A DNA stretch of 64,000 nt from Megalonaias nervosa (taxonomy: Eukaryota > Mollusca > Bivalvia > Unionida > Unionidae): the NCBI GenBank assembly GCA_016617855.1, contig JAECUM010012819.1, forward strand, positions 1-64,000, given 5' to 3'. This document shows, in pieces, positions 44,493 to 54,650 of this stretch. Every line of letters begins with the position of its first letter. Position 1 is the stretch's first letter. A program made the translations under genes and the position numbers. The notes beneath the pieces are model-generated. The model saw nothing but the letters and a program-made list of their open reading frames with translations. It was not told the origin of the DNA and ran no database searches.

Positions 44493-45257
44493 CTATTTTG
44501 TCAAAGGTTGATGGTGATGTTGCCAAACTCGTAATACCATGACGGTTGCCGGATTTATCTTATAATATCGAGCAGCAGCTGAAATTGATTTGAATATTAG
44601 TTTCTCATCTGTTTCAGTATTTACCTCAATGATAGGTGTAGTCCGGTGTCTAAAATTGATACTTCCACCTCGTCCTTTTCTTACATTTTCTCGCTGGGTA
44701 ACTAGTTCTAGATTTTCTAGACAATTGTCGGTTTTAATACGGTTGATATGGTCTATTACTAAACCATCTGGAATAGGTCCGTTAAACGTTTCATAAACAA
44801 ACTGATGGCTATAATAATTAATAAAGTCTATTTATATTCCTCGAACAGTTATCCTAAGATAGCCATTGCTTTGCAAATTACCTATAACTTTTTTCGTTTT
44901 TGTGCTTCGAATAATTCCTTCGTCACAGGCCTCGTAGAGATCAAATATTGAATGAGGTTGAAACTCATCTTGTAAAGACAAGTTTGCAATATTATCATCA
45001 GAGACCGCACCATTGACATGATACACTCATTTCCCTTCTGGAATATCATCAAAAAACAACGAGTAAATAAAATCTTTCTTTAGTGTTTCAGTTCGCTCAG
45101 CATTATCACCTTTAACGCTAATCTTATAACCCGCTGGTGTTGCTTTAGCAAATGGTTGTCCGTATTTGACGTGTATCACCGACCCTAACATATTCCCTGC
45201 ATACAGGTTGTATTTAGGGTGAACATAATAATACTCTTGCTCGCTTGCGCTTGTCAT
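44493..45257 (-). pseudogene. HNH homing-endonuclease-like protein with NUMOD domains
   Basis: Open for about 255 codons in a single frame except for two stops (TGA at 45027, TAA at 44832). Two tandem NUMOD4-HNH_3-like modules are visible. The first has LYAGNMLGSVI and DDIPEGK...VYHVNG, where the HNH His is degenerate. The second has HSIFDLYEACDEGIIRS, HQFVYETFNGPIPDGL, VIDHINRIKTDNCLENLEL (intact H-N core) and TQRENVRKG. The C-terminus has a NUMOD1-like helix-turn-helix, FKSISAAARYYKINPATV. Such proteins are DNA endonucleases that spread themselves in phages, plastids and large viruses. It is transcribed against polB and lies immediately upstream of it. The frame is otherwise intact, so loss is recent. 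Confidence 0.85.
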
Positions 45258-45377
45258 TATACAATAGGTAATTCTAATCTCTAATTGTACGTATTTTGCT
45301 TAGCCCTTATACTTGTGTATAGTGCAGTGCGCGCTGTTGAACGCTCAATTAGACATTTGATAGCACAGTATACAACA

Positions 45378-48300
45378 ATGCTGAAGTTACGTGATATAGC
45401 AAAAATGAGCCTTATAGGAGAACCTATAAAAATAGCTACTGCTTTCGCAGGATTTGATAACAATTATCGATCTGATAAACAAATCGTTCTGGTAAATTTC
45501 ACCTCCATAAATCGTTTTCATTTGCTAGAATCAACTATGAAACGTGAACTTGAAAAACATAAGGGTTTGAAAATCCTAATGCAGTATCACGTTGTATTTT
45601 CTAAATTACATGTGACAGAAGAGTCGACCGACGAGGAAATTGCAGATCCTTTTATTAACGCAAAATCCAAGCGCGTTTTGTTTGGAACTAATCTTTTATT
45701 GCTAGCCGATAAAATACACCAGGAAATATGGAAAGGTTCTGGTTGGAAGTTTGAGATGATTACTGAAATTTTATTTCACACAATGAAATATAACGTATAT
45801 TGACCTGCCGCAGAAAATAAAAAGCAAAAAAGGCTGTATTAACGTCAAAAACTTTTATAACAGATGCTTCCAGTGGGCCATTCTTTCTGGAATGTTTACA
45901 GCAGAATAAAACGCCGATCGTGTTGACAAGTATTTTGCTCATATATCGAAATTAAATTTTACTGACATTGACTTCCCAGTTGCAGAAAATCAAATAACAA
46001 AGTTTGAAAAGCAAAATAATATTTCAGTAAACGTATTTGGTCTTGACGAGCATGAAAACGTCTATCCGAGATATATTTCAGAAAAATCCTCGCAATCAAC
46101 AATAAATCAACTGTTTTATAAAAAAACATTACGTATGGATCAAAAACTTCAACGGACTTGTTGGTAGACAGTTTAGCAAATAAAAAAAATTAAAGGTACT
46201 TCTGCTATCGTTGTTTACACGATTGCTTAGACAATGAAAATCTACAAAAGCATCTAAAATACTATATTGATGTACAACGAATAACAATGCCAGATGAGGA
46301 TGAAAAAATTCTTCGGTTTGTCAATCATAAACATAAACTAAAAATACTTTTCGTTATTTACGCCGACTTCGAGTGCTTACTTCAGCCTGTACTTGACGCA
46401 GAAAATAATCCTAACCAATCAAGTACAAAAAACCTCAAAACCATGTTTCATGCGGAGTCGCGTACAAGGTAGTTTGTTGTGTTGATTCGAGTGTATCCAA
46501 ACCGATTAAAATATATCGCCAGCAACAAAGTTGCAGCGCTCCAAATCCAGCTGTTTGGCTTCTCAAGCAGTTGATTAGCTAAGTTGATGATATATTTATT
46601 CGTTTAAGAAGAATCGTTCCAATGATAAAATTAACGGTAAAGCAGGAATCTGATCACGAACAAGCGAAATTTTGTCATATTTGTGAAAAAGCCTTTGACA
46701 CTGAACGTGTATCACCAGCGCCTGGTAATAAAAAAGTACGTGATCGTTATCATTTGACCGGACAACATCGTGGAGCGGCTCACGATAAGTATAATCTAAT
46801 ATTTCATGCTCCAGATTTTATTCCAGTTGTTCTTCACAATTTCAGAGGTTATGACAGTCACATTATCGTAGAAACTTTTGGTGATCCTGAAATAACGTCT
46901 CGTTTAAAACTCGATAACGTAATCAAGTGTATCCCAAATAAGTTTGAAAAGTATATGTCAGTTACTTTAGGTAAGTTGCGTTTTATCGACAGCCTACAGT
47001 TTATGGCAGCATCGTTAGAAGAGCTTTTAAAAGGCTGCAGCGAGTTTTATAATATGCAAGATTGTTTCGGCGTCTCCAAAGCAAGTTTCTTAACAAAAAA
47101 GGGGTATTTCCATACGAGTATCTCGACGATTAGAGTAAATTTGATGAAACTTCTTTACCTGACAAAGATAAGTTTTATTCACGGCTAAAGAACGAAAATA
47201 TAACTGATGAGGAGTACAAATATGCACAAAATATTTGGAAATAATTCAATTGCAGGACATTTAGCGATTTGTATTTGAAAACGGATGTATTATTGCTGGC
47301 AGATTTATTTGAAAGTTTTCGAAAAGTAAGCTATAACAATTATGGACTAGATCCTTGTTGGTATTACTCTGCTCCTGGGTTGTCTTGGGATGCACCGTTA
47401 AAGTTTATTAAGGTGGATTTAGAATTACTAACAGATGTTGACATGTTTAACTTTATTGAAAATAGTATCCGTGGCTGTATTAGTGTTATAACAAAAAAAT
47501 ATTCGGAAGCAAACAGCAAATACATGAAAGAGTACAATCCTGAGCTTCCATCGAAGTACATCATTTATCTCTACGCTAATAATTTGTAAGGTTATGCAAT
47601 GTCGTGGTGGATTTCGTTAGATTACACCTGACCAATTTCTGGCGGAGACAGAAAAAAAAAAATACCTGACTATGTTTCATATTTTGTTGAAGTTGATCTT
47701 GTCTATCCTACTTCAGTGAATGATTTACACAACGATTATCCATTCTGTGCGGAATCAATGATAATCGATTATAGTTTGTTATCTAAGGAACAAGAAGCAA
47801 TAGGATCACCAAAACATAATTCTATGGTAAGTAATCTCGTCCCAAATTTACTTGATAAGCGAAATTATGTTTTGCATTACAAAGTTTTAAAACAAGCAGT
47901 AGATGCTGGTCTTGTGTTGAGGAAAGTTCATCGTGTGTTAATATTCAATCAGTCACCGTGGGTGAGAGGTTATATTAGCTCAAACACTTCGAGGAAAGCT
48001 TTAGGCAAAACTGATTTCGAGAAAAACTTCTTTAAGCTTATGAACAACTCCGTCTTTGGGAAACCGATGGAAAATATTAGAAAGCGAGTAAACATCGAGC
48101 TAGTTAATGATATCAACCGCAGGAACAAACTTGTGTCAGACGATGATTTTGTCAGCATGAAAATTTTTAATGAGAATATTGTCACGATAGAAAGAAGAAA
48201 AACAAATTTGAAACTGAATAAGCCGATTTATTTTGGGGCTTCTGTACTTGATTTGTCAAAGTGGCTCATATACGATTTTCGTTATAATTTTGTTAAGAAG

Positions 48301-48872
48301 TAGATTATTGTTTACCGATACTGACTCGCTTGTTTATGAAATAGAGACCGAGGAAGTCTATCAGGATATCTTTGATAACCAACATCTGTTTGACCTTTCC
48401 GATTATCCTCGAGATAGTAAATTTCATGATGATACAAATAAAAAGGTTATTAATAAGTTTAAAGACGAAATGAATTCACACATTATCAAATACTTTATTG
48501 GATTGCGAAGTAAAATGTACGCCGTGTTGCTAGACAATAAGAAAATGACAAAAAAACCCCAAAAAACCAAAAGATTTGCCTCGCGATTTTGTTAAAAAAT
48601 TTATTGAGTTTAATGATTACAAGTACTCACTTGATGGAGGTGTTGGTTTTATAAGAGCAATGGCTATTCGAATAAATCATCATAAACTTGAAACAGATGT
48701 TATCATCAAACGTGGATTAAGTAATTTTGATGACAAACGTTATTGCGAAAACGGAATAGATACGTTTGCACTTGGGTACTGTTGCGACGACAAATCTATC
48801 CTTGATATTACCTTTTCATCTGACGATAAATCTAAAGATAAGTCTATACTTGACATTATATTCTCCGACTAG
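45378..48872 (+). pseudogene. polB: Protein-primed-type DNA polymerase B
   Basis: Replicates the element. The N-terminal block (45378-45803) is the family's conserved head, and KNFYNRCFQWAILSGMF follows at 45850. A Cys/His finger (CYRCLHDC, 46203) precedes Exo I YADFECLL (46358). Further motifs: HICEKAF finger (46676), Exo II VVLHNFRGYDSH (46827), Exo III YLKTDVLLLAD (47270), motif A EVDLVYP (47690), motif B FFKLMNNSVFGKPMEN (48026) and motif C FTDTDSLVYE (48312). Near the end is the IGLRSKMYAV block (48500). All catalytic acidic residues are present, but about eight frameshifts or stops divide the gene. The length of about 1,150 codons is normal for Polintons. The last gene before the right end except one. 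Confidence 0.92.
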
Positions 48873-48873
48873 G

Positions 48874-48903
48874 GTATGAAATTTTACCTAAACTTTAGAA
48901 ATA
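48874..48903 (+). repeat. Internal copy of the TIR inner edge
   Basis: gtatgaaattttacctaaac and the ten bases after it repeat, with one change, the sequence at 49361-49390 in the right TIR. The unknown gene between is thus flanked by 30-bp direct repeats. Confidence 0.85.
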
Positions 48904-49366
48904 ATGTTCGTAAATATGACAGTGACAAATAGCAACAATAGCAAGATCAAATATCTAATGATAGACGGTAAACAGTTAACAGTTGAAATTAATAATGAAA
49001 CATCAGGAATATGTTTCAGCAAAAACAACGTTGCTGGTGACAGGCTAAAACTTTCACTTATCAGATGTGACAACAGAGAGTATTTCAATTGTCTTGAGAA
49101 ATTAAGCCAGGAATTGTCAGCAGGATTTAATATCGTTAATGATCCAATCAGTCAACAAAAATATACTGAACGTACCATCGATCTTGTTCGATCAAAAGTA
49201 TTTTTTATTGATAAAAAAATATCCTTTTAATAAACTACAAATGAACGATTTATTTGAGTCTCGTCGTTGTGTGAGCCGTAGAATAAAGTTTAGTCTTTAT
49301 TATCGTGATGATAAAATATTTTTAATATCCACAGTTGAAACACTGATAATCAGTGATGAGGTATGA
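48904..49366 (+). pseudogene. Unidentified gene between polB and the right TIR
   Basis: It starts ATG at 48904, right after the 30-bp direct repeat, with MIDGKQLTVEINNE and GDRLKLSLIRCD. The frame stops at 49228 while an overlapping frame (49139-49366) carries on with FESRRCVSRRIKFSLYY, so one frameshift is likely and the whole would be about 150 residues. It ends inside the right TIR edge. No family recognised. Direct repeats on both sides suggest an accessory gene gained or duplicated with the TIR boundary. Confidence 0.45.
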
Positions 49367-49521
49367 AATTTTATCTAAACTTTAGAAATAAAATCGGCTT
49401 TGCCGCCAACCTGATGGGGGTGGTCGTGAGTCTGAAAAATGTGTTTTTGTATATGTCTGGAGAGGATGGGGTCCTTCTGGACAGGGGAGATAGGGCCCCT
49501 GAGCCAGAAACCTCTACTACT
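49352..49521 (-). repeat. Right terminal inverted repeat
   Basis: About 170 bases, the inverted partner of 36911-37187 without the 53-bp insert units. The outermost part is CCTCTACTACT on the plus strand. Confidence 0.92.
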
Positions 49522-49527
49522 ACGGTA

Positions 49528-49601
49528 AACTCAGAAACAACATTAAACTTTTAATTGAAGAAATGATTGTGGTGGTTTATATAATTTTGTTAAGCGGTAG
49601 C
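49528..49601. other. Right flank of the Polinton
   Basis: Starts after the target copy ACGGTA at 49522-49527. No gene. Confidence 0.4.
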
Positions 49602-52420
49602 CAGGACAATGACTCCCAAATTATACTGAAGGAATTTATGGAGGTCTGTAATAGTGGCATGAGTATATGCATGAATATTGAGCCACAACTAAAACAGCTC
49701 GCACGGCAGCATGGAGTATAGATTCCATGTCGTATGAGAAAGGTAGATATACTTGAATTATTGAGAAACATATTTGTACCTAAACCACCACCACCGGTTG
49801 TCACTACAGCAACTACAACAACAGCATTAACAATTAAAAATAAAACAACGGTACAGCAACTAAAACAATCTGAACGTGAGCATAACATCCGAATACCTAG
49901 AGGTGCAAGAAAAGCTGACATCGTTGCGGTATTAGACTAGTATGAACAAAACCGTCGACATCTGTTATCGCTATTAAAGCGGCTGAGTATGTTCGTGCAA
50001 AACACAGCAAAGTAGAGCATTTACAATTACCAGAATTCAATTTCAAAAACATAGTGGCGAATTGGAGACTCACGTGGCAATTATTCGACTAACATGCACA
50101 CCAGGCAAAGACGCTATACAACTATTAACAAATATGATTCCTGGAATATTCGCGGTGTTACAAACTTTGGTCACGCTGGCGTTAAATCAGGCACTGTTCT
50201 TAGCGCGCAGCTTGTTATGCCACTTAGTCAAGACAAGGATGGATTTAAAACTACTACACCGTGGATTGACAGTGTTGCCCTCATAATCCTGAACCGCAAA
50301 GATAGATGCACCATCAATGATGAAATTGGCAGGGGCATTGAAAAGACTCTTGAAACGCTGGAGAAAGAAAACAACGCAGGATCGGGATGGTTTCTTGAAA
50401 GATGTACGAAAGTCGAGGTACATCTCTCATCGTATCAACCGTTTCGTGGACTCATTTACATAGCAAAACCAGTTTGGGTACCGCCAAAGTCAGTTAAAAA
50501 CGTAAAAAACTTTGATAGTAGATGTAGAAAATGGGCAATTTTATCTGCGTTATATCCGGCCAGTGATAACCAAGACCTGCCACGAAAACACATGTAATTT
50601 GCAGTTCAGAATTTACCCAAACAAAACCAAAATCCCTGTGGTACTTCATAACTTGCATGGGTATGATGGCTACCTAATGATGCAAGCAGTAGCCACGGCA
50701 TCAAAATCACCAATAAGCGTGATCCCCAACAAAATGGAAAAGTACACCACGTTCCGTCTTGGACAATTGCAGTTTATCGAATGTATTCTTCCTTGGACAA
50801 GTTAGTAAACAATCCGACGGCAGAAAACTTTAAAATCACTCGTCGATTCTGTCCAACCAATGCAGATCTGCTGCCGAGAATATGTGTGTATCCATACCAG
50901 TACATGAACGACAGGAACAAATTTGCAGAAACTCAGTTGCCACTGATCCAAGCGTTTTATTCATCGTTGTCTCATGGAGGTATTTCAGAAATGATTATGA
51001 ACATGCAAAGAAATTTTGGTCAGCATTCGAAAGCAAAAACCTAGGTGAAAATCACGATCTGTATCTGCGCGCCGATGTGTTGATGTGTTTGAGAAATTTC
51101 GTGATACTGCGATGCATGTGTGCAAGTTTGATCCCGTGCGTAACTTCGTGAGACCGGATATGGGTTGGGATGCATTGTTGTCCAAAACCAAAATCGAGCT
51201 GGAATTACTTACTGACATTCATCAGGATCTGTGTATCGAGCGATCACTTCGTGGCGGAATATCAATGTCAAGTCATAGATACGCACCGTTCCAGCAACCC
51301 AAACTTGGACGGGTATGACCTCACTGACCCAAAGAGTTATATCATGTATCTACGTACGAATAACCTTAATGGATATGTAATGATGCAACCACGTCCTTTT
51401 GGTGGATTTCTGTGGATCGATCCTGCGCACATTGATCTACAAGAACGCGTACACGATCACAACATCAACTGTGACCATGGATACTTCTTTGAAGTTGATC
51501 TGGAATATCCCAAACCTTTGCACGAGGTGCACAAAAATTATCCGCTGGCCCGGTATATGGTTGTCCCTGTATCAGTGCACCATCGTTGATGTGTCCAGAC
51601 GCAAAGACACTGAAAGAACCAAGTTCGTACAAGGTCTGCGATTGGGTATGCGTGTGGCCAAAATCCATCGAGTACTTGGATATCGCCAGGAAGCTTGGAT
51701 GGCCCCGTACATACAGATGAATACTGACGTACGTACAAAGGCCACCAATGATTTTGAGAAGGACTTTTTCAAACTCATGAACAATACCGTGTTTGGGAAA
51801 ACCATGGAGAATCTGCGCAAACGAATCCATGTAGATCTTATCCGTGATAATCAACAAAACAAACTTCAAAAGCTCATCGCTAACCGGCCATTGAATCCAG
51901 AAAAATCTTTGATGGTGGACTTATCGCCATCACAGTAAAAAAAGGTATCAAAATTAACTCTGACAAAACAATCTATGTTGGCTCGTCCATGCTGGACTTG
52001 TCAAAGATGCTCATGGTCGAATTTTACTATGACAAGATCAAACCGAATTATCAGGATCGGGTAAAGATTCTGTACACCAACACTATATCATTGTTGATGC
52101 TTATCACCACCGATGATGTGTACGCGGACTTGTCACAACCAAGTTTGGTCAACGAATTTGATGCCAGCGAGTATTTGAAAGAACATCAGTTGTTTAGTAA
52201 CGCCAATCAAAAGTGGTTAGTAATTTGAAAGACGAATGCTCGGGTAAACTAATAGAAGAACATGTGGGACTGCGACCCAAAATGTACTCAAGTGTGGTTG
52301 GACCAAAACACATTAAAAAGGCCAAAAGGTGTTCCAAAGGTGATCGTAGAAAAAGATTACGAACTGTACCTGGAATGTCGTCGAGACCTACGTGAATATG
52401 CAAACAAAAGTCCTCTTACT
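49602..52420 (+). pseudogene. Second, divergent Polinton-type DNA polymerase B relic
   Basis: A protein-primed-type polB of another lineage. N-terminal region: two SAP/HeH-like helical repeats (LKQLARQHG at 49690; LKQSEREHNIRIPRGARKAD at 49860). Then FGHAGVKSGTVL and KVEVHLSSYQPFRGL (50170-50460), CRKWAILSALYPA (50525), Exo II VVLHNLHGYDGYLM (50640), ADVLM (51070), SLRGGISM (51245), a motif A-like FEVDLEYPKPL (51490), motif B KLMNNTVFGKTMENL (51770) and EEHVGLRPKMYS (52255). Motif C reads YTNTIS (52075) where YTDTDS is expected, so both catalytic Asp are lost. The Exo I region is deleted. More than ten frame changes. No TIRs or other genes of this element were identified. Confidence 0.85.
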
Positions 52421-52424
52421 TGTA

Positions 52425-52615
52425 TAGAATTTGGAATATTCCATTTTTTCCCATTCACAATGAATCCTATTACTTTTATCCTTTGGGATATTCCATTTTT
52501 TCACTTTCATCATGAACTCTATTATGCATATAGACAAAGGAATATTCCATTTTTCCACTTTCGTCGTGAATCCTATTACTTGTATGGACTTAGAAATATT
52601 CCATTTTTACTTTGA
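52425..52615. repeat. Tandem repeat, about 53-bp unit x 4
   Basis: Core aatattccattttt at about 52434, 52488, 52541 and 52594, followed in three copies by a tgaatcctattac-like phrase. Directly follows the polB relic. Confidence 0.85.
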
Positions 52616-52802
52616 ATACGAATCTTCCCTTTTATACAATTTATTTATCAAATAATATTGATAAGAGAGCTACAGGAGACAAGAACCTTTCATTCAAGTA
52701 CGTCATTGTATCAGATAGAAAACACAAAATTGATCTGAATTTCCAATAAAAGGACTATAATTAAGGAGCAGGACTTCTACATTACACAATTTGAAAACCC
52801 AC

Positions 52803-53300
52803 AAAATATGACTCAAAGACTCTTTTCTTGGCACTAACATTGGCTACAGTTGACAAATATGGCTCAGGGACTCTTCTTTGGGCATTAACATTGGTCACAG
52901 TGGACAAATATTACTCAAACACTCTTGGCACTAACATTGGCCAGAGCTGACATATATGATTCAAGGACTCTTATGTTGACACTAACTTTGCCTACAGTGG
53001 ACAAATATGACTCAAAGACTCTTCTCTTGGCACTAACATTGGCCACAGGTGACAAATATATCTCGAAGACTCTTCTCTTGGCACTAACCTTGGCCATAGT
53101 TGACAAATACGACTCGAAGACTCTTGTCTTGGCACTAACATTGGCCACAGTGGACAAATATATCTCAAATACTCTTGGCACAATGACTGGCCAACGTGGA
53201 GAAATATGACTCAAAGACTCTTGGCACTAACATTGGCCAAAGTTAACAAATATGACTCAAAGTCTGTTGGTACTAACACTGGCCACAGTGGAAAAATATG
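52803..53300. repeat. Minisatellite, about 51-bp unit x 10
   Basis: Unit: caaatatgactcaaagactctt followed by ggcactaacattggccacagtgg. Starts recur every 45-52 bases. Because 51 is a multiple of three, the array is open on both strands over 90 codons; this is a repeat effect. Confidence 0.92.
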
Positions 53301-54622
53301 CTAATGAATGAAGTGCTACTGTTTAATGCAAGATGTACAAATAAGTTTTTTTTTTGTTGTTGTCTTTGTGACTTTACTTTTGTCGCCTTTTTATTCTGTG
53401 GTATTGTCATTGTCTTCTGTTTGTTTTACAGTTTTTTTTCTTCAAACAGTCAACATTTACATACTGTCTTGAAAAAATTTGATATGAAGTGCTCAGCCTA
53501 GACAAATCCATATTGGAAATGTTAAAGATAAGAGTTTGCCATATCTGTTTTAGATATTGGCTGTAGCTAAAATATATAAAGGAACATCTGAAAGTTTTTG
53601 GAGTTAAAATATATCAAACTTCATTGTAAGCAGTTTGCAATACATTTCACTCAAAGAAAATGTAATTTAAGTATAATTTGCATTCCATTTTCTTTTCGTA
53701 ACTTTTTGTCCCTCTTTTTGTAAGTGCTTCTTTTGTTCGTGCACATTAACTACATTAATTATCACCGATTCTGAACCAAGGTTTGCTAAACACATACATA
53801 TTGATAAAGCCTTGACTGAATTCAATGATCAGCGCTTTTTTATCATCGTTTAGCAAGTTATTGCCCCTGATGTTTGGACTGACTACCATTAATGATTATT
53901 AAATTTAAAGCAAATTTCTTACGATTCTTAGATTGATAGCCTGCAATATAAGTCGACATTTAGTAGAGTTATAGTCTCTGTTTGTCATACGCACCTATGT
54001 TTGCATAACACTTCCCTTAATCATGACTGGATTTCATCAAATGATTGGATTTCATCAAAATTTAGAACGCAGCTTGATGGTGACAAGATTATTTGAGATG
54101 TCGGTCTTCTGTGTCATCGTGTAGGAGGATTATCGCCCGGAACGCTGTATTATCGCAGTACTTAATGTTCTTATCGGTAAATATTAAAACTGTTTTGCCT
54201 TTGCTGCTTACTTATAATTTGCAAAGTTTCAATGACTTTCCCTCTTTCTATTCCTACAAAAAATCTTTGTCAATCGAAGCGCGTAAATGTAAAGAAAAGA
54301 GCATATGGTGGCAGACCCAGATTAACGTACCATGGGGGATCAGCAATATTATCGCGGTATTTGCCTAACTTACATATGGTAGCACGTATATATTATAATA
54401 AACATAAATTGCAACGTACCTATGAGAAGGAATGTCCATGCTTGCACTGGCAGAATATTTCAACAATAAACGAAAGGATCCAGCTATGAAATCGAACACA
54501 CAAATGTAATTAAAGTGGAAATCTATGAATAATAACATTACAAGTTAAAAAATATTATTGTTTAACTTAATATGAATTTGTATAAATGCAATGTGGGCAA
54601 AGAAATATAAATATATAAAAAT
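53301..54622. other. No gene seen
   Basis: AT-rich; T-rich runs near 53345 and 53430. Short open stretches at 54093-54489 show no known motif. Confidence 0.4.
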
Positions 54623-54650
54623 TATTATTATTATTATTATTATTATTGAA
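54623..54650. repeat. (TTA)n microsatellite
   Basis: About 27 bases of ATT/TTA. Confidence 0.85.

Larger units (their letters stand above)
36911..49521 (+). mobile_element. Polinton/Maverick (adintovirus-like) element with TIRs and TSD
   Basis: A 12.6-kb unit bounded by terminal inverted repeats and a perfect 6-bp direct repeat, ACGGTA (36905-36910 and 49522-49527), which is the usual Polinton TSD length. The right tip reads AGTAGTAG inward, the common Polinton start. It carries the diagnostic set: protein-primed polB, rve integrase with chromodomain, adenain-like protease, double-jelly-roll capsid and PLA2, plus a fibre and an HNH nuclease gene. Missing are the N-terminal half of the capsid gene, a recognisable penton gene and the FtsK/A32-type packaging ATPase. 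Most genes have frameshifts, so this is a defective integrated copy. Confidence 0.95.

Noticed and set aside
44493..45257. Group I intron carrying an HNH gene
   Set aside because: The gene is free-standing between two other genes; no interrupted coding sequence or intron core was seen.
51465..51869. Minus-strand ORF of 134 codons
   Set aside because: Antisense of the polB motif A-B region.
52915..53214. Overlapping ORFs of more than 60 codons on both strands
   Set aside because: Produced by the 51-bp minisatellite, whose period is a multiple of three.
52803..53300. CRISPR-like array
   Set aside because: No unique spacers; units are contiguous diverged copies in eukaryotic DNA.
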